In this document: piece after piece, positions 17,752 through 26,610 of the stretch
How positions within the stretch are numbered: the stretch's first letter is position 1
Layout of the letters: every line of letters starts with the position of its first letter
Source of the DNA: an uncultured Alphaproteobacteria bacterium
Lineage (GTDB): Bacteria > Pseudomonadota > Alphaproteobacteria > Rhodobacterales > Rhodobacteraceae
Direction: 5' to 3'
DNA: 38,122 nucleotides
Assembly (NCBI GenBank): GCA_913031285.1
Contig: CAJWEI010000033.1
Span: forward strand, 1-38,122
Translations under genes and position numbers: made by a program
Notes under the pieces: model-generated
Databases searched by the model: none
What the model was told of the DNA's origin: nothing
The model's input: the letters and a program-made list of their open reading frames with translations, nothing else

Positions 17752-19095
17752 TTGGACTTGACGTCAATATTACCCGCCTTTGGCGGGTTGTCTTATACAC
17801 TGTTGGCTTTCATCGTGTCACTTTCAGTGATTGTATTTGTTCATGAGTTCGGTCACTACATCGTTGGGCGCTGGTCCGGCATAAAAGCAGAAGTGTTTTC
17901 GCTTGGGTTTGGACCAGTTTTGATATCTCGCATTGATCGCCGAGGTACCCAGTGGCAGTTTGCTTTGATCCCTTTTGGAGGATACGTAAAATTTCTTGGA
18001 GATAAAGATGCAGCAAGTACTGGCGGTCATCAAGAATTAGATTTTCTAAACACTGAGGATAGGCGAAAATCTCTGCATGGTGCTCCACTTTGGGCGCGTA
18101 CGGCAACCGTTGCAGCAGGACCATTATTCAACTTTATCCTATCTATCGTAATTTTCTCCAGTATTGCATTTTGGCAGGGGCAAGCAAGGGATCCTTTAAC
18201 GGTCGGATCACTTTACCCAGTGCCTTATGAACATGGCCTGAAAATAGATGATGTGTTACTGCAAATTAATAGCGTAGACGTCCCTTCGCTTCTTGATCCA
18301 GAGGCGCTGTCGGAATTTTGGGGATCTATGAGTGATTCCGACTACTATGAATATAAAGTTCTTCGCAATAAACGAGTTGTTTCTGTGGAAGGTCCTAACC
18401 TAACTTTAGCAAGGGTTGAACAAGTGGTACCTCGGTCTGCGGCTGCAGATGCTGGCATCAAGCCTGGGGACGTCATATTTCAGATAAACGATACAAAAAT
18501 CCTCCGGTTTGACGAACTGAAAGCACACGTTGAGAGGTCGAGTGGAGCCTCGCTTGATTTGGCAATTTGGCGAGAAGGTCATGTCGTTTATCTAAAGTTG
18601 TTGCCGAAGCGTGTTGATGAACCGCTAGAGCACGGTGGTTTCCAAACGGTATGGCGGATAGGTATTGTTGGTGGTCAATTCTTTTTTGCACCGAAAGTCA
18701 CTACGCTTAAAGCCAGGCACGCGTTGTCGTTCGGGGCGCAAAACACTTGGCGCATCATAACAGGATCCGTTGACGGCTTATATTATATAGTTACCGGCGC
18801 TATAAGCAGTTGTAATTTGTCTGGCGTAATTGGAATAGCGGAGACTTCAGGCCAAATGGCTCGCCAAGGGGGAGAAAGCTACATATGGTTTATCGCACTC
18901 TTATCGGCTGCAGTTGGGATTGTAAATTTATTCCCAGTACCCGTCTTGGATGGGGGCCATTTAGTATTCTTTGCTTATGAGGGCATTGTTGGACGTCCGC
19001 CTGCAACTCAATTCTTGAATGGACTTATGATGGTAGGATTTACCTTGGTAATATCATTTATGCTTTTTGCACTTGCAAACGATATATTATGTTGA
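17752..19095 (+). CDS. rseP: RseP-type site-2 intramembrane metalloprotease
   Basis: A 447-residue membrane zinc protease of the RseP/S2P family. HEFGH at about residues 31-35 is the catalytic HExxH zinc motif in the first transmembrane helix; NLFPVPVLDGGH near the C-terminus supplies the third zinc ligand. PDZ-like regions lie between, the clearest being VPRSAAADAGIKPGDVIFQI at about residues 226-245. The family cleaves anti-sigma factors and leftover signal peptides in the membrane. The start is a TTG at 17752 with an AGGAG ribosome binding site seven bases upstream; no nearby ATG keeps the first helix. It precedes bamA by 102 bases, the common arrangement, but no anti-sigma substrate is encoded in the window. 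Confidence 0.94.
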   Translation: MDLTSILPAFGGLSYTLLAFIVSLSVIVFVHEFGHYIVGRWSGIKAEVFSLGFGPVLISRIDRRGTQWQFALIPFGGYVKFLGDKDAASTGGHQELDFLNTEDRRKSLHGAPLWARTATVAAGPLFNFILSIVIFSSIAFWQGQARDPLTVGSLYPVPYEHGLKIDDVLLQINSVDVPSLLDPEALSEFWGSMSDSDYYEYKVLRNKRVVSVEGPNLTLARVEQVVPRSAAADAGIKPGDVIFQINDTKILRFDELKAHVERSSGASLDLAIWREGHVVYLKLLPKRVDEPLEHGGFQTVWRIGIVGGQFFFAPKVTTLKARHALSFGAQNTWRIITGSVDGLYYIVTGAISSCNLSGVIGIAETSGQMARQGGESYIWFIALLSAAVGIVNLFPVPVLDGGHLVFFAYEGIVGRPPATQFLNGLMMVGFTLVISFMLFALANDILC

Positions 19096-19197
19096 TTCTA
19101 CGCGAAAGTTAAGGGTCGAAAAGCAAATTTGCTATTTTGACAAAATGCTACATTCACGGTACCTAGTCTGTGAATAAATCTTGAGCGGAATACTATT

Positions 19198-21552
19198 ATG
19201 AGCAGAATGGGACAAAATTTTAGAGATTCTACCATTAAAGGTTTTTTGGATAGTTTGACAGGCGCGCTTTTAGTCGTGAAGATTATAATTCTTAGCGCAC
19301 TTTGTCACTCGACGGCTACTTGGGCACAAGACTATAATTTTTCCAATATTCTGGTTGAGGGAAATCGCAGAATAGAGTCGTCGACAATCCAAAGCTATTC
19401 GGGTCTAGAAGCATCTCAGGCTGTAACTGGGGCGGAACTGAACAGCGCTTATCAGGATATTGTTGCCAGTGGGTTATTTGAGTCTGTAGAACTTCTTCCG
19501 TCGCGGTCAAACTTGGTAATTAAAGTCAAAGAGTTCCCAACAATAAATCGCGTCGCTTTTGAAGGTAACTCCAAACTTAAAGACGACGTATTGAAGGGGT
19601 TGGTAAAAAGTCAGTCCCGAAAAGTATTTAATCCTACACATGTAGAGCAGGATCGTGGCTTAATTACAAACGCCTACGCTGATATGGGGCGGTTAGCAGC
19701 CACTGTTGAAGCTAAAATCATTCGGCAATCCGATAACCGTGTCGACTTAGTTTTCGAGATTTTTGAAGGTGGATTGGTTGAAATTGAACGAATCGGATTT
19801 GTTGGAAATCGGGTCTACACAGACAAAAAACTGCGTCAAGTTTTACAAACTAAGCAAGCAGGTCTTTTGCGTAGTTTTATCCAACGCGATACATTTGTGG
19901 AAGACAGAATTGAATTTGATAAACAAATTCTGTCTGATTTTTACAAGTCAAGAGGCTATATCGACTTTCGAATTAATTCTGTAAACGCAGAATTTTCACA
20001 GGAACGTGACGGATATTTCATTACCTTTAATATAAGGGAGGGTCAGCAATTCAAAGTGGGTTCGATTAATGTACAGAGCAACCTCTCTAATATTGATCTG
20101 GCGGCTTTTTATAACGTTTTAAAAATGAAAAAAGGGCAAGTTTATGAGCCAATGGCTTTGGAAAATGACATCGCCCGGATGGAGCGCTACGCTAATCAAG
20201 AAGGTTTAGAATTTATTACAGTCAGTCCCAAGATATCACGTGACGATTTAAACCTTTCGCTGAATATGATCTATGTATTAGATCGAGGCCCACGTCTATT
20301 TGTTGAAAGAATTGATATAGAGGGAAACACTGCAACACTTGACCGTGTCGTTCGACGTCAATTTAGAATAGTGGAGGGCGACCCCTTCAATGCCAGAGAG
20401 ATTAGGGCGAGCGCCCGTCGCATTAGAGCACTTGACTTTTTTGCTGATGCCAGTGTTACAACACGAGAAGGAAGTGGATCTGAGAAAGTAATTATTGACG
20501 TCAAGGTCGTTGAAAAACCAACTGGATCTCTCAACTTTGGCGCGGCCTATTCTACGGCAGCTGGTATAGGTGGTACGATAGAGTACAGTGAGAAGAACTT
20601 TCTTGGCAGAGGACAGTCCTTAAGTTTCAAAGTAAACGCAGGCACTGGTAACCAAACGTATTCATTCGATTTTTCAGAACCTTCTTTTCTTTACCAAGAT
20701 TTGGGGCTTTCACTTGGCGCGGCATATCGCGAAACTCAACAACAGTATTCAGATTATAACACCACAGCCATGCAGATTCAGCCGCAAGTTTCTTTTCCAA
20801 TCAGTGAAGAGGCGAGTATGGCGGCTCGTTACTTTTACAGTGCTTCAGAATTATCCGCAATCTCTACTTCTGGTGGTAAAATTGTCAATTTGGAACAAAA
20901 TCTTGGTCGAGTTAGTCAGTCAGGTGTTGGATATACTCTGAGTTACGATACCCGCAGAATTGGTTTAAATCCAAATGCGGGTATACTTTTAAGACTTCGC
21001 CAGGATTTTAGTGGACTTGGTGGAGATACAAAGAGTATTAAAACGACGGCCCGCTTTTCAGGCGAATTGAAGGTCCTAGGAGAAGAAGTTACACTAATAA
21101 GTACACTTGAGGGTGGAATTTTGTCTTATGCTACTGGACAAAGTCGCGTGACTGACCGCTTCTCGATGGGAAGTAATGTGATACGTGGTTTTAATCCTGT
21201 GGGTATTGGTCCCAGGGAATATGATTTAGATGCTGGTGTGAATGATGCCTTGGGAGGCGATAAGTATGGCGCCATGCGTCTCGAAGCAATGTTTCCTCTG
21301 GGAATTCCAGAGGAATATGGCATTTCTGGAGGCATTTATTACGATATTGGGAATCTTTGGGGTTTAGAGTATAGCGGCGAAGAATATCAATTGAAATATG
21401 AGTCCGGTAGTTGGCGTCAGTCGGCTGGCGTATCAATTTTCTGGAAAACTCCGATTGGTCCATTAAGGTTTAACTTTTCTCGCGTAATTGCTAAACAAGC
21501 CCTCGATGTAGTGGACGAGTTTGAGTTAACATTGGCAACAAACAGGTTCTAA
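19198..21552 (+). CDS. bamA: outer membrane protein assembly factor BamA
   Basis: A 784-residue Omp85 protein, the central subunit of the machine inserting beta-barrels into the outer membrane. A long signal peptide (hydrophobic LLVVKIIILSALC, likely cut after ATWA at residue 43) is followed by five POTRA domains to about residue 430. Examples are ILVEGNRRIESSTIQSYSG, VAFEGNSKLKDDVLKGLV and IDIEGNTATLDRVVRRQF. The C-terminal ~350 residues form the barrel, with the DRFSMGSNVIRGFNPVGIGP loop matching the VRGF/Y lid motif and a terminal Phe (TLATNRF) typical of outer-membrane proteins. skp starts two bases after its stop. A palindrome AGCAAATTTGCT at 19122-19133 lies in the gap before it; its significance is unclear. 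Confidence 0.97.
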   Translation: MSRMGQNFRDSTIKGFLDSLTGALLVVKIIILSALCHSTATWAQDYNFSNILVEGNRRIESSTIQSYSGLEASQAVTGAELNSAYQDIVASGLFESVELLPSRSNLVIKVKEFPTINRVAFEGNSKLKDDVLKGLVKSQSRKVFNPTHVEQDRGLITNAYADMGRLAATVEAKIIRQSDNRVDLVFEIFEGGLVEIERIGFVGNRVYTDKKLRQVLQTKQAGLLRSFIQRDTFVEDRIEFDKQILSDFYKSRGYIDFRINSVNAEFSQERDGYFITFNIREGQQFKVGSINVQSNLSNIDLAAFYNVLKMKKGQVYEPMALENDIARMERYANQEGLEFITVSPKISRDDLNLSLNMIYVLDRGPRLFVERIDIEGNTATLDRVVRRQFRIVEGDPFNAREIRASARRIRALDFFADASVTTREGSGSEKVIIDVKVVEKPTGSLNFGAAYSTAAGIGGTIEYSEKNFLGRGQSLSFKVNAGTGNQTYSFDFSEPSFLYQDLGLSLGAAYRETQQQYSDYNTTAMQIQPQVSFPISEEASMAARYFYSASELSAISTSGGKIVNLEQNLGRVSQSGVGYTLSYDTRRIGLNPNAGILLRLRQDFSGLGGDTKSIKTTARFSGELKVLGEEVTLISTLEGGILSYATGQSRVTDRFSMGSNVIRGFNPVGIGPREYDLDAGVNDALGGDKYGAMRLEAMFPLGIPEEYGISGGIYYDIGNLWGLEYSGEEYQLKYESGSWRQSAGVSIFWKTPIGPLRFNFSRVIAKQALDVVDEFELTLATNRF

Positions 21553-21554
21553 AG

Positions 21555-22121
21555 GTGGTGACTTGCGCCAAAATAACCGTGATACTTGCAGCGTTTCTAA
21601 TTTGCGTTGGGGCACCAAGTACGCGGGCGCAATCGGGCGACAATTCACCGATCTTCTTCAATGTTCTTGTTATTGACGTTAATAAACTTATCAATCAAAG
21701 CAACGTTGGACAAGCCTTAAAAGCTCAACATGAAAAAGCCAAATTTTCACTTGATAATGAATTTGACAATCTAAAAAAGGAACTGATTTCAAAGGAACAA
21801 CGGCTTAGTAAAATTAGAGCTGATACAGATGTTGCTGAATTTCGCCAGATGGCAAAAGAGTTTGACCAAAGGTCTACTGAGGTGCGCGAGGCCTACATCG
21901 AGCGTCAGAAAAATATTGATCTCGTTTTTAACCTAAGTCGCCGCAAGCTATTCGAAGCATCAGTTCCGTATCTGAAACAAATTCTGAACAAAAATAATGC
22001 GTCTGTGTTGATTAGGAAGGATCAGACAGTTTTGTCTGCAAATAGTGTTGATGTTACTGATATTGCAATCAATACTATCAATGAAAACCTTAATACAAAT
22101 GCTTTTCTTGAGGCCAAATAG
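21555..22121 (+). CDS. Skp/OmpH-type periplasmic chaperone
   Basis: A 188-residue OmpH/Skp family protein. The signal peptide (VILAAFLICVGAPS, likely cut after TRA at residue 25) exports it to the periplasm. The mature protein begins with the family's strand region VLVIDVNKLINQSNVGQAL. A charged coiled-coil arm follows, about residues 55-125 (EKAKFSLDNEFDNLKKELIS and onward), and then the returning strand segment SVLIRKDQTVLSANSVDVTD. Skp holds unfolded outer-membrane proteins for BamA. The start is GTG at 21555 (a second GTG follows at once), two bases after the bamA stop, so translation is probably coupled. The low sequence conservation of the family makes the exact ortholog less sure than the family. 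Confidence 0.87.
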   Translation: MVTCAKITVILAAFLICVGAPSTRAQSGDNSPIFFNVLVIDVNKLINQSNVGQALKAQHEKAKFSLDNEFDNLKKELISKEQRLSKIRADTDVAEFRQMAKEFDQRSTEVREAYIERQKNIDLVFNLSRRKLFEASVPYLKQILNKNNASVLIRKDQTVLSANSVDVTDIAINTINENLNTNAFLEAK

Positions 22122-22231
22122 TCAATTTGAAAGAATTTCTGTTTCAAACTTTGGGTCCTAATAGACGCAAAGCTTGCCGGCTATTGGTTGGCTTGATAAT
22201 CCTGTATGCAAGAAAATAAAAAGGACAACTT

Positions 22232-22705
22232 ATGACAGATAAGCTCTTGACGGCGGATATCGACCTTATCCAGAAAATATTGCCTCATAGGTATCCATTT
22301 CTGTTAATTGATAAAGTTGTAGATATCGATGGAACGAAAATGGCAACTGGAATTAAGAATGTCACTTTTAATGAACCACATTTTCAAGGCCATTTTCCGG
22401 GTGTACCAATAATGCCTGGCGTTACTATTGTTGAGGCAATGGCACAAAGTGCTGCAGTGATGCTTGGAACAGCCCTTGATTTGGCAAATAAAGACCTTCT
22501 CGTTTATTTTATGAGTATAGATAAATGCAAGTTTCGTCGCAAAGTAATACCAGGCGATGTCTTGAAGTTATTCGTAAATACTCTGCGTGGAAAACCGGGT
22601 GGTAAAGTTTGGCGATTCTCGGGTCGAGCATCCGTAGACGGGGAAATGGCGGCGGAGGCAGAATTTACTGCGATGATGGATATGCCTAAGGAGGCGTCAG
22701 AGTGA
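22232..22705 (+). CDS. fabZ: 3-hydroxyacyl-[acyl-carrier-protein] dehydratase FabZ
   Basis: A 157-residue hot-dog-fold dehydratase of fatty acid synthesis. It begins its core with [17 protein letters not shown]. The catalytic segment [20 protein letters not shown] contains the active-site His and Glu. [11 protein letters not shown] follows. An AAAAGGA ribosome binding site precedes the ATG, and a 110-base gap separates it from skp, so an internal promoter is possible. Its stop overlaps the lpxA GTG start. Its 3-hydroxyacyl-ACP substrate is also the acyl donor of LpxA, which explains the pairing. Confidence 0.97.
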   Translation: MTDKLLTADIDLIQKILPHRYPFLLIDKVVDIDGTKMATGIKNVTFNEPHFQGHFPGVPIMPGVTIVEAMAQSAAVMLGTALDLANKDLLVYFMSIDKCKFRRKVIPGDVLKLFVNTLRGKPGGKVWRFSGRASVDGEMAAEAEFTAMMDMPKEASE

Positions 22706-23493
22706 CCCAGAATAATGTCCATCCAAGTGCTGTTATTGAAATGGGTGCTAGCGTTGGTAAAGATTGTCAGATTGGACCTTTTTGCCATATTGGCTCGGAA
22801 GTGACACTCGGAGACCGCGTGACACTTAAAAGTCATGTTGTCGTTACTGGAATAACAGAAATTGGCGCAGATACTGAGGTATTTTCCTTTTCTGTACTCG
22901 GCGAAATTCCGCAAGACCTTAAGTTCAAAGGTGAGAGAACAAAACTAGTGATTGGCGCGCGCAATAGAATTCGGGAGCATGTGACAATGAATACTGGCAC
23001 CGATGGGGGTGGCGGAGTAACTTCTGTAGGGGATGATTGCCTATTCATGGCAGGGTCGCACGTTGCTCATGATGTTCAGATTGCAAATCGCGTGATCTTG
23101 GTTAACAGTGTTGCAATCGGGGGACATTGTCTGCTTGAAGATGATGTGATTGTTGGTGGATTGTCTGGTGTCCATCAAAATGTGCGCATAGGTAAGGGTG
23201 CTATAATAGGTGCAGTCACAATGGTTGCAAATGATGTGATTCCTTATGGTCTCGTTCAGGCCCCACGCGGTGAGTTGGACGGTTTAAACCTCATTGGTTT
23301 AAAGCGGAAAGGCGCGCCACGTAGTGATATTATGGCTTTGCGCGCAGCGTTTCAAATGTTAGCTCAGGGAGATGGGACATTTCAGGAGAGATCTCGTCGC
23401 CTTGGGGAAGAAACCGAGAGCGAGTACGTCAAAAAGATAGTCGACTTTGTGACAGGTGCCACAGAGCGTTCTTTTATCACACCGGGACAGTGA
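22702..23493 (+). CDS. lpxA: UDP-N-acetylglucosamine acyltransferase
   Basis: A 263-residue LpxA, which adds the 3-O-acyl chain to UDP-GlcNAc as the first step of lipid A. The N-terminal two thirds show hexapeptide repeats of a left-handed beta helix ([20 protein letters not shown], and later [17 protein letters not shown]). [15 protein letters not shown] contains the catalytic His. [16 protein letters not shown] marks the C-terminal helical domain. The start is GTG at 22702 in a GTGA overlap with the fabZ stop, with a near-perfect AAGGAGG eight bases upstream. It is followed one base later by lpxI. Confidence 0.97.
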   Translation: MTQNNVHPSAVIEMGASVGKDCQIGPFCHIGSEVTLGDRVTLKSHVVVTGITEIGADTEVFSFSVLGEIPQDLKFKGERTKLVIGARNRIREHVTMNTGTDGGGGVTSVGDDCLFMAGSHVAHDVQIANRVILVNSVAIGGHCLLEDDVIVGGLSGVHQNVRIGKGAIIGAVTMVANDVIPYGLVQAPRGELDGLNLIGLKRKGAPRSDIMALRAAFQMLAQGDGTFQERSRRLGEETESEYVKKIVDFVTGATERSFITPGQ

Positions 23494-23494
23494 A

Positions 23495-24313
23495 ATGGTG
23501 AACCGAGTAGCAATCTTAGCCGGTGATGGCGCATTGCCATTGCTTTTGAGTGTTGCTATGCCAGATGCCGTCCGCGTTGTATTTCGAGGATCTTCACATC
23601 AATTTGAAGTCGACGATTCTATTTGTGAGGCACGATTCGAACAACTTGGAGAATTGTTTAAAACCTTAAAAAAAAAAGGTGTTGCAAAAATTGTTCTGGC
23701 TGGGTCGATGTCACGGCCTGTTTTGAACCCGCATGAGTTTGACAACTTAATGCGGGGAGTCGCGGCTCAACTCTTTGAGAAACTGCGTCACGGTGATGAC
23801 GCCTTGCTGCGATTTGTTTTGGAGCTTTTTGATCAGAATGGTTTTTCTATAATCAGTGCGGCACAGGCGCTTCCTGAGCTTGTGACGAAGCCTGGTTTTT
23901 TAACTGGATCCGAGCAAGTTTACAATGAGAGGGATATCTATAAAGCTGATCAATTACTTGCACTAATAAGCTCTGCAGATATTGGTCAGGCTGTAGTCGT
24001 GGAGAATGGGCTTGTCCTTGGAGTTGAAACTTTACAAGGCACTGACCGTCTTTTGCAATTTGTTGCAGAAACTGAACCCAAACTAAGAGATGGTCGAAAA
24101 ATGGGCGTTCTTGTCAAACGTCCAAAAAAACAACAAGATTTACGAGTTGATATACCGAGCATTGGACCGGATACTATAAAAGCTGTGTCCAAAGCAGGTC
24201 TTGCAGGTATTGTGATCTCTCCTTACAAGGTGCTCTTAATTGAGCGTGAAAAAATGCTTTATTTGGCCACGCAAAAGAATATTTTTATTTTAGCTCAAGA
24301 ACCAACCTTATGA
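23495..24313 (+). CDS. lpxI: UDP-2,3-diacylglucosamine diphosphatase LpxI (DUF1009)
   Basis: A 272-residue LpxI, the alphaproteobacterial enzyme that hydrolyses UDP-2,3-diacylglucosamine to lipid X, replacing LpxH of gammaproteobacteria. The N-terminus VAILAGDGALPLLLS forms the first domain. The C-terminal catalytic domain has VVENGLVLGVETLQGTDRLL, with the Asp of GTDRLL matching the known catalytic aspartate, and ends near AGLAGIVISPYKVLLI. An open frame extends upstream into lpxA, but the ATG at 23495, one base after the lpxA stop, gives the family N-terminus. It overlaps lpxB by ATGA. Placement between lpxA and lpxB strongly supports the call. Confidence 0.94.
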   Translation: MVNRVAILAGDGALPLLLSVAMPDAVRVVFRGSSHQFEVDDSICEARFEQLGELFKTLKKKGVAKIVLAGSMSRPVLNPHEFDNLMRGVAAQLFEKLRHGDDALLRFVLELFDQNGFSIISAAQALPELVTKPGFLTGSEQVYNERDIYKADQLLALISSADIGQAVVVENGLVLGVETLQGTDRLLQFVAETEPKLRDGRKMGVLVKRPKKQQDLRVDIPSIGPDTIKAVSKAGLAGIVISPYKVLLIEREKMLYLATQKNIFILAQEPTL

Positions 24314-25470
24314 ATTTTTATGTCATAGCTGGAGAGCCTTCTGGTGATCGCTTAGGGGCATCTCTCATAAAAGGTTTGGATAGTATTCTTAACCAGCCAG
24401 CAAATTTCATCGGAATTGGCGGTCCGATGATGAAAGATTTAGGCGTAGATAGTTTATTTCCGATGGAAGATATCACCATTATGGGAATTGGAGAAATTTT
24501 AGCTAGATATCGCTTTTTAAAAAGCCGCATTTTTCAAACGGCTAAAGCGATTATAGATGCGCGTCCAGATGCATTAATTACAATTGATTCACCGGAGTTC
24601 AATTTACGTGTTGCTGAGCTTGTTAGAAAGAAAAGCGATATTCCCATTATTCATTATGTAGCGCCTACCGTTTGGGCATGGAGAAGTAAACGAGCTTTTA
24701 GAATGGCGAAGTATGTGGATCATGTCCTTGCACTGCTACCGTTTGAACCTCATTATATGCGAGAGGCGGGGATGAGTTGCGATTTCGTAGGCCATCCGGT
24801 TGTAGAAGAACCCGTTGCTAATCTAAATGCCGCAGCTGCTTTTCGCGCACAATACGATATCGGTGACGCACCTTTGGTGCTGTGTTTGCCTGGATCAAGA
24901 AGCTCTGAAATTAAGTATTTGGCACCGATTTTTGGTCGAACAATTGCTGAGCTTAAAAAGGCATTACCGCGATCAAAGGTTGTTGTACCTGCGGCAGAAA
25001 CTGTAGTATCGGAACTACGTGCTCAAATTTCCAATTGGCAGGATGATGTTATAGTACTGGATCCACGAGATCACAGCCCCGATCAAAGTCTACTGGACAA
25101 ACAAGGCGCGTTCAGGGCGGCCGATGTTGCTTTAGCCGCCTCGGGAACTGTATCGCTGGAATTGGCTGCAAACGAAACGCCAATGGTAATTGGTTATGAC
25201 ATGGGATGGCTGTCGCGTCAGATTATAGGTCGAATGGTAAAAACAGATACAGTTACGCTTGTAAATTTAGTGTCCAAGACCCGTCACATTCCCGAATATA
25301 TAGGTAAAAACTGCACATCTAAAAGCCTTGTAGCTGCATTACAAAAAACGTTAAATTCGCCCAAGGATCAGCTTGCAGCGATGCGAACCACTATGGATTT
25401 GCTTGGAAGAAAACAACGTCCTCCTGGCGAGAGGGCAGCGGTCTCAGTTCTGAATTATTTGAATGTATAA
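24310..25470 (+). CDS. lpxB: lipid-A-disaccharide synthase
   Basis: A 386-residue GT-B glycosyltransferase (family GT19) joining lipid X to UDP-2,3-diacylglucosamine, producing the lipid A disaccharide. N-terminal VIAGEPSGDRLGASLIKGL, then FIGIGGPMM, ITIDSPEFNLRVA, HYVAPTVWAWRSKR and CDFVGHPVVEE are hallmark motifs. The C-terminal domain has LCLPGSRSSEIKYL and LAASGTVSLELAANETPMVI. Translation is coupled to lpxI by ATGA. It ends the plus-strand cluster, converging on the IalB-family gene 47 bases away with no evident hairpin terminator. Confidence 0.97.
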   Translation: MNFYVIAGEPSGDRLGASLIKGLDSILNQPANFIGIGGPMMKDLGVDSLFPMEDITIMGIGEILARYRFLKSRIFQTAKAIIDARPDALITIDSPEFNLRVAELVRKKSDIPIIHYVAPTVWAWRSKRAFRMAKYVDHVLALLPFEPHYMREAGMSCDFVGHPVVEEPVANLNAAAAFRAQYDIGDAPLVLCLPGSRSSEIKYLAPIFGRTIAELKKALPRSKVVVPAAETVVSELRAQISNWQDDVIVLDPRDHSPDQSLLDKQGAFRAADVALAASGTVSLELAANETPMVIGYDMGWLSRQIIGRMVKTDTVTLVNLVSKTRHIPEYIGKNCTSKSLVAALQKTLNSPKDQLAAMRTTMDLLGRKQRPPGERAAVSVLNYLNV

Positions 25471-25517
25471 GAAATCCTGATCCAAACTAGTACTAGGTCA
25501 TAAGGAATTTTGTTGAG

Positions 25518-26087
25518 TTATCTTCTCACAGTTGTTGTTTTTTCAAAAGCGGCGGTAAAACCTTTTAATGAAATGCCAAAGGTAATTGGCGTGTTAGGTT
25601 GCGATATATGTACGACGGAAATGTAGGCTTGAGTGCCCTTTTTCAGAATATTAACTTCGTTCGCGTTTAGTCCGATGCTAACAATACAACCAATGGCATT
25701 ACAAAAGCTATAAGGATATTGTTTGACGTTCTCGTCATCGAAAGAAATAGTGAGAGGGATCGTCAAAAGGGTTTCCAAGGGTACAATAATATTGGCTCCT
25801 GCGACAATGCCATTATCGTTGGTGAGACGGAGTATAGATATCTCGCTCATTGGTTGCTGTTGTTTGTTCAAAAGAAGTTGGGTCATCTCGCATATTTCAA
25901 AGCCATCTTCGCCCCGCACGCATTCTAAAGACCAGTCGGCAATTCTGTCTGCAATATACGGTGCACCAATTTTAGGAAGATTCAATGGGACGTCCAATGA
26001 TAAGGAATCTGCCTCCTCTTGCCCTACACTTGGGTGTGAAAAGGCTAAGAAAATTACACAAATACCAAAAGCATTTTTAAACTTCAT
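25518..26087 (-). CDS. IalB (invasion-associated locus B) family periplasmic protein
   Basis: A 189-residue exported protein. The signal peptide (FGICVIFLAFSHPS, likely cut after SVG at residue 22) is followed by the family core: DWSLECVRGEDGFEICEMTQ with its first Cys pair, IVAGANIIVPLETLLTIPL, YSFCNAIGCIVSIGL with a second Cys pair, and ISLKGFTAAFEK. The four cysteines likely form disulfides in the periplasm. The family is widespread in alphaproteobacteria. The invasion name comes from Bartonella and does not imply virulence here; the molecular function is not established. It is a single gene converging on lpxB, with AT-rich DNA upstream. Confidence 0.85.
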   Translation of the reverse strand: MKFKNAFGICVIFLAFSHPSVGQEEADSLSLDVPLNLPKIGAPYIADRIADWSLECVRGEDGFEICEMTQLLLNKQQQPMSEISILRLTNDNGIVAGANIIVPLETLLTIPLTISFDDENVKQYPYSFCNAIGCIVSIGLNANEVNILKKGTQAYISVVHISQPNTPITFGISLKGFTAAFEKTTTVRR

Positions 26088-26610
26088 TTCTAGTTTCTCC
26101 AGATGGTATTCAGCCCAATACCACGTTAATAAATTATTGTCAGTAACCTATTCAGTGTATTTTTTAACTTATTAGAATTGATTTTTTTGCTTAATTTTTC
26201 TTCATTAACTATCAATAATTGCATGATTAAATTGTTATTTTGTAGATTAGAAAAGTCGCTCAATAAGTCACCAAGTCAAATTTTTATCCTTGTTAAAAGC
26301 ACCGACTTTAAAGCAAGAATATGATGATAACATTTTTTCCTAATACAAATGAATTTTTTATTTTCGCTCTTGCATAATAAAAAAAGGCAAACAACTGATC
26401 AAGCTAATCCTTTCAGTGCGAAAATTACCCCGAAAATATGCTATTTTATCATGATTTCGTTTTTAGATAAAAGTATTAAAAATCTGTTCTTTAATCAGTA
26501 CACGCGCGGTATTTTTTTGCCCAGTAAAGATCAAAAGCAATTGGCTTGATTTAAGTTTTAATTTTACAATAAATAGCTGAAATATGTTACATTGGCGTAC
26601 AAAAGATTAA
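26088..26610. other. AT-rich intergenic stretch upstream of the IalB-family gene
   Basis: About 520 bases between the 5' end of the IalB-family gene and the 3' end of mmsB, both on the minus strand. It is markedly AT-rich with many stops in every frame. An open frame at 26349-26549 shows no family resemblance and I leave it out. I see no tRNA-like fold or clear terminator. Confidence 0.55.

Noticed and set aside
19122-19133. Perfect palindrome AGCAAATTTGCT before bamA, possibly an operator or a terminator.
   Set aside because: Twelve bases of AT-rich palindrome without a loop, repeat partner or conserved context is not enough to claim a site; TTGACA at 19137 also lacks a fitting -10 box.
25518-26087. 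IalB homology as a virulence or host-invasion factor.
   Set aside because: The family is widespread in free-living alphaproteobacteria; the name alone does not support pathogenicity.
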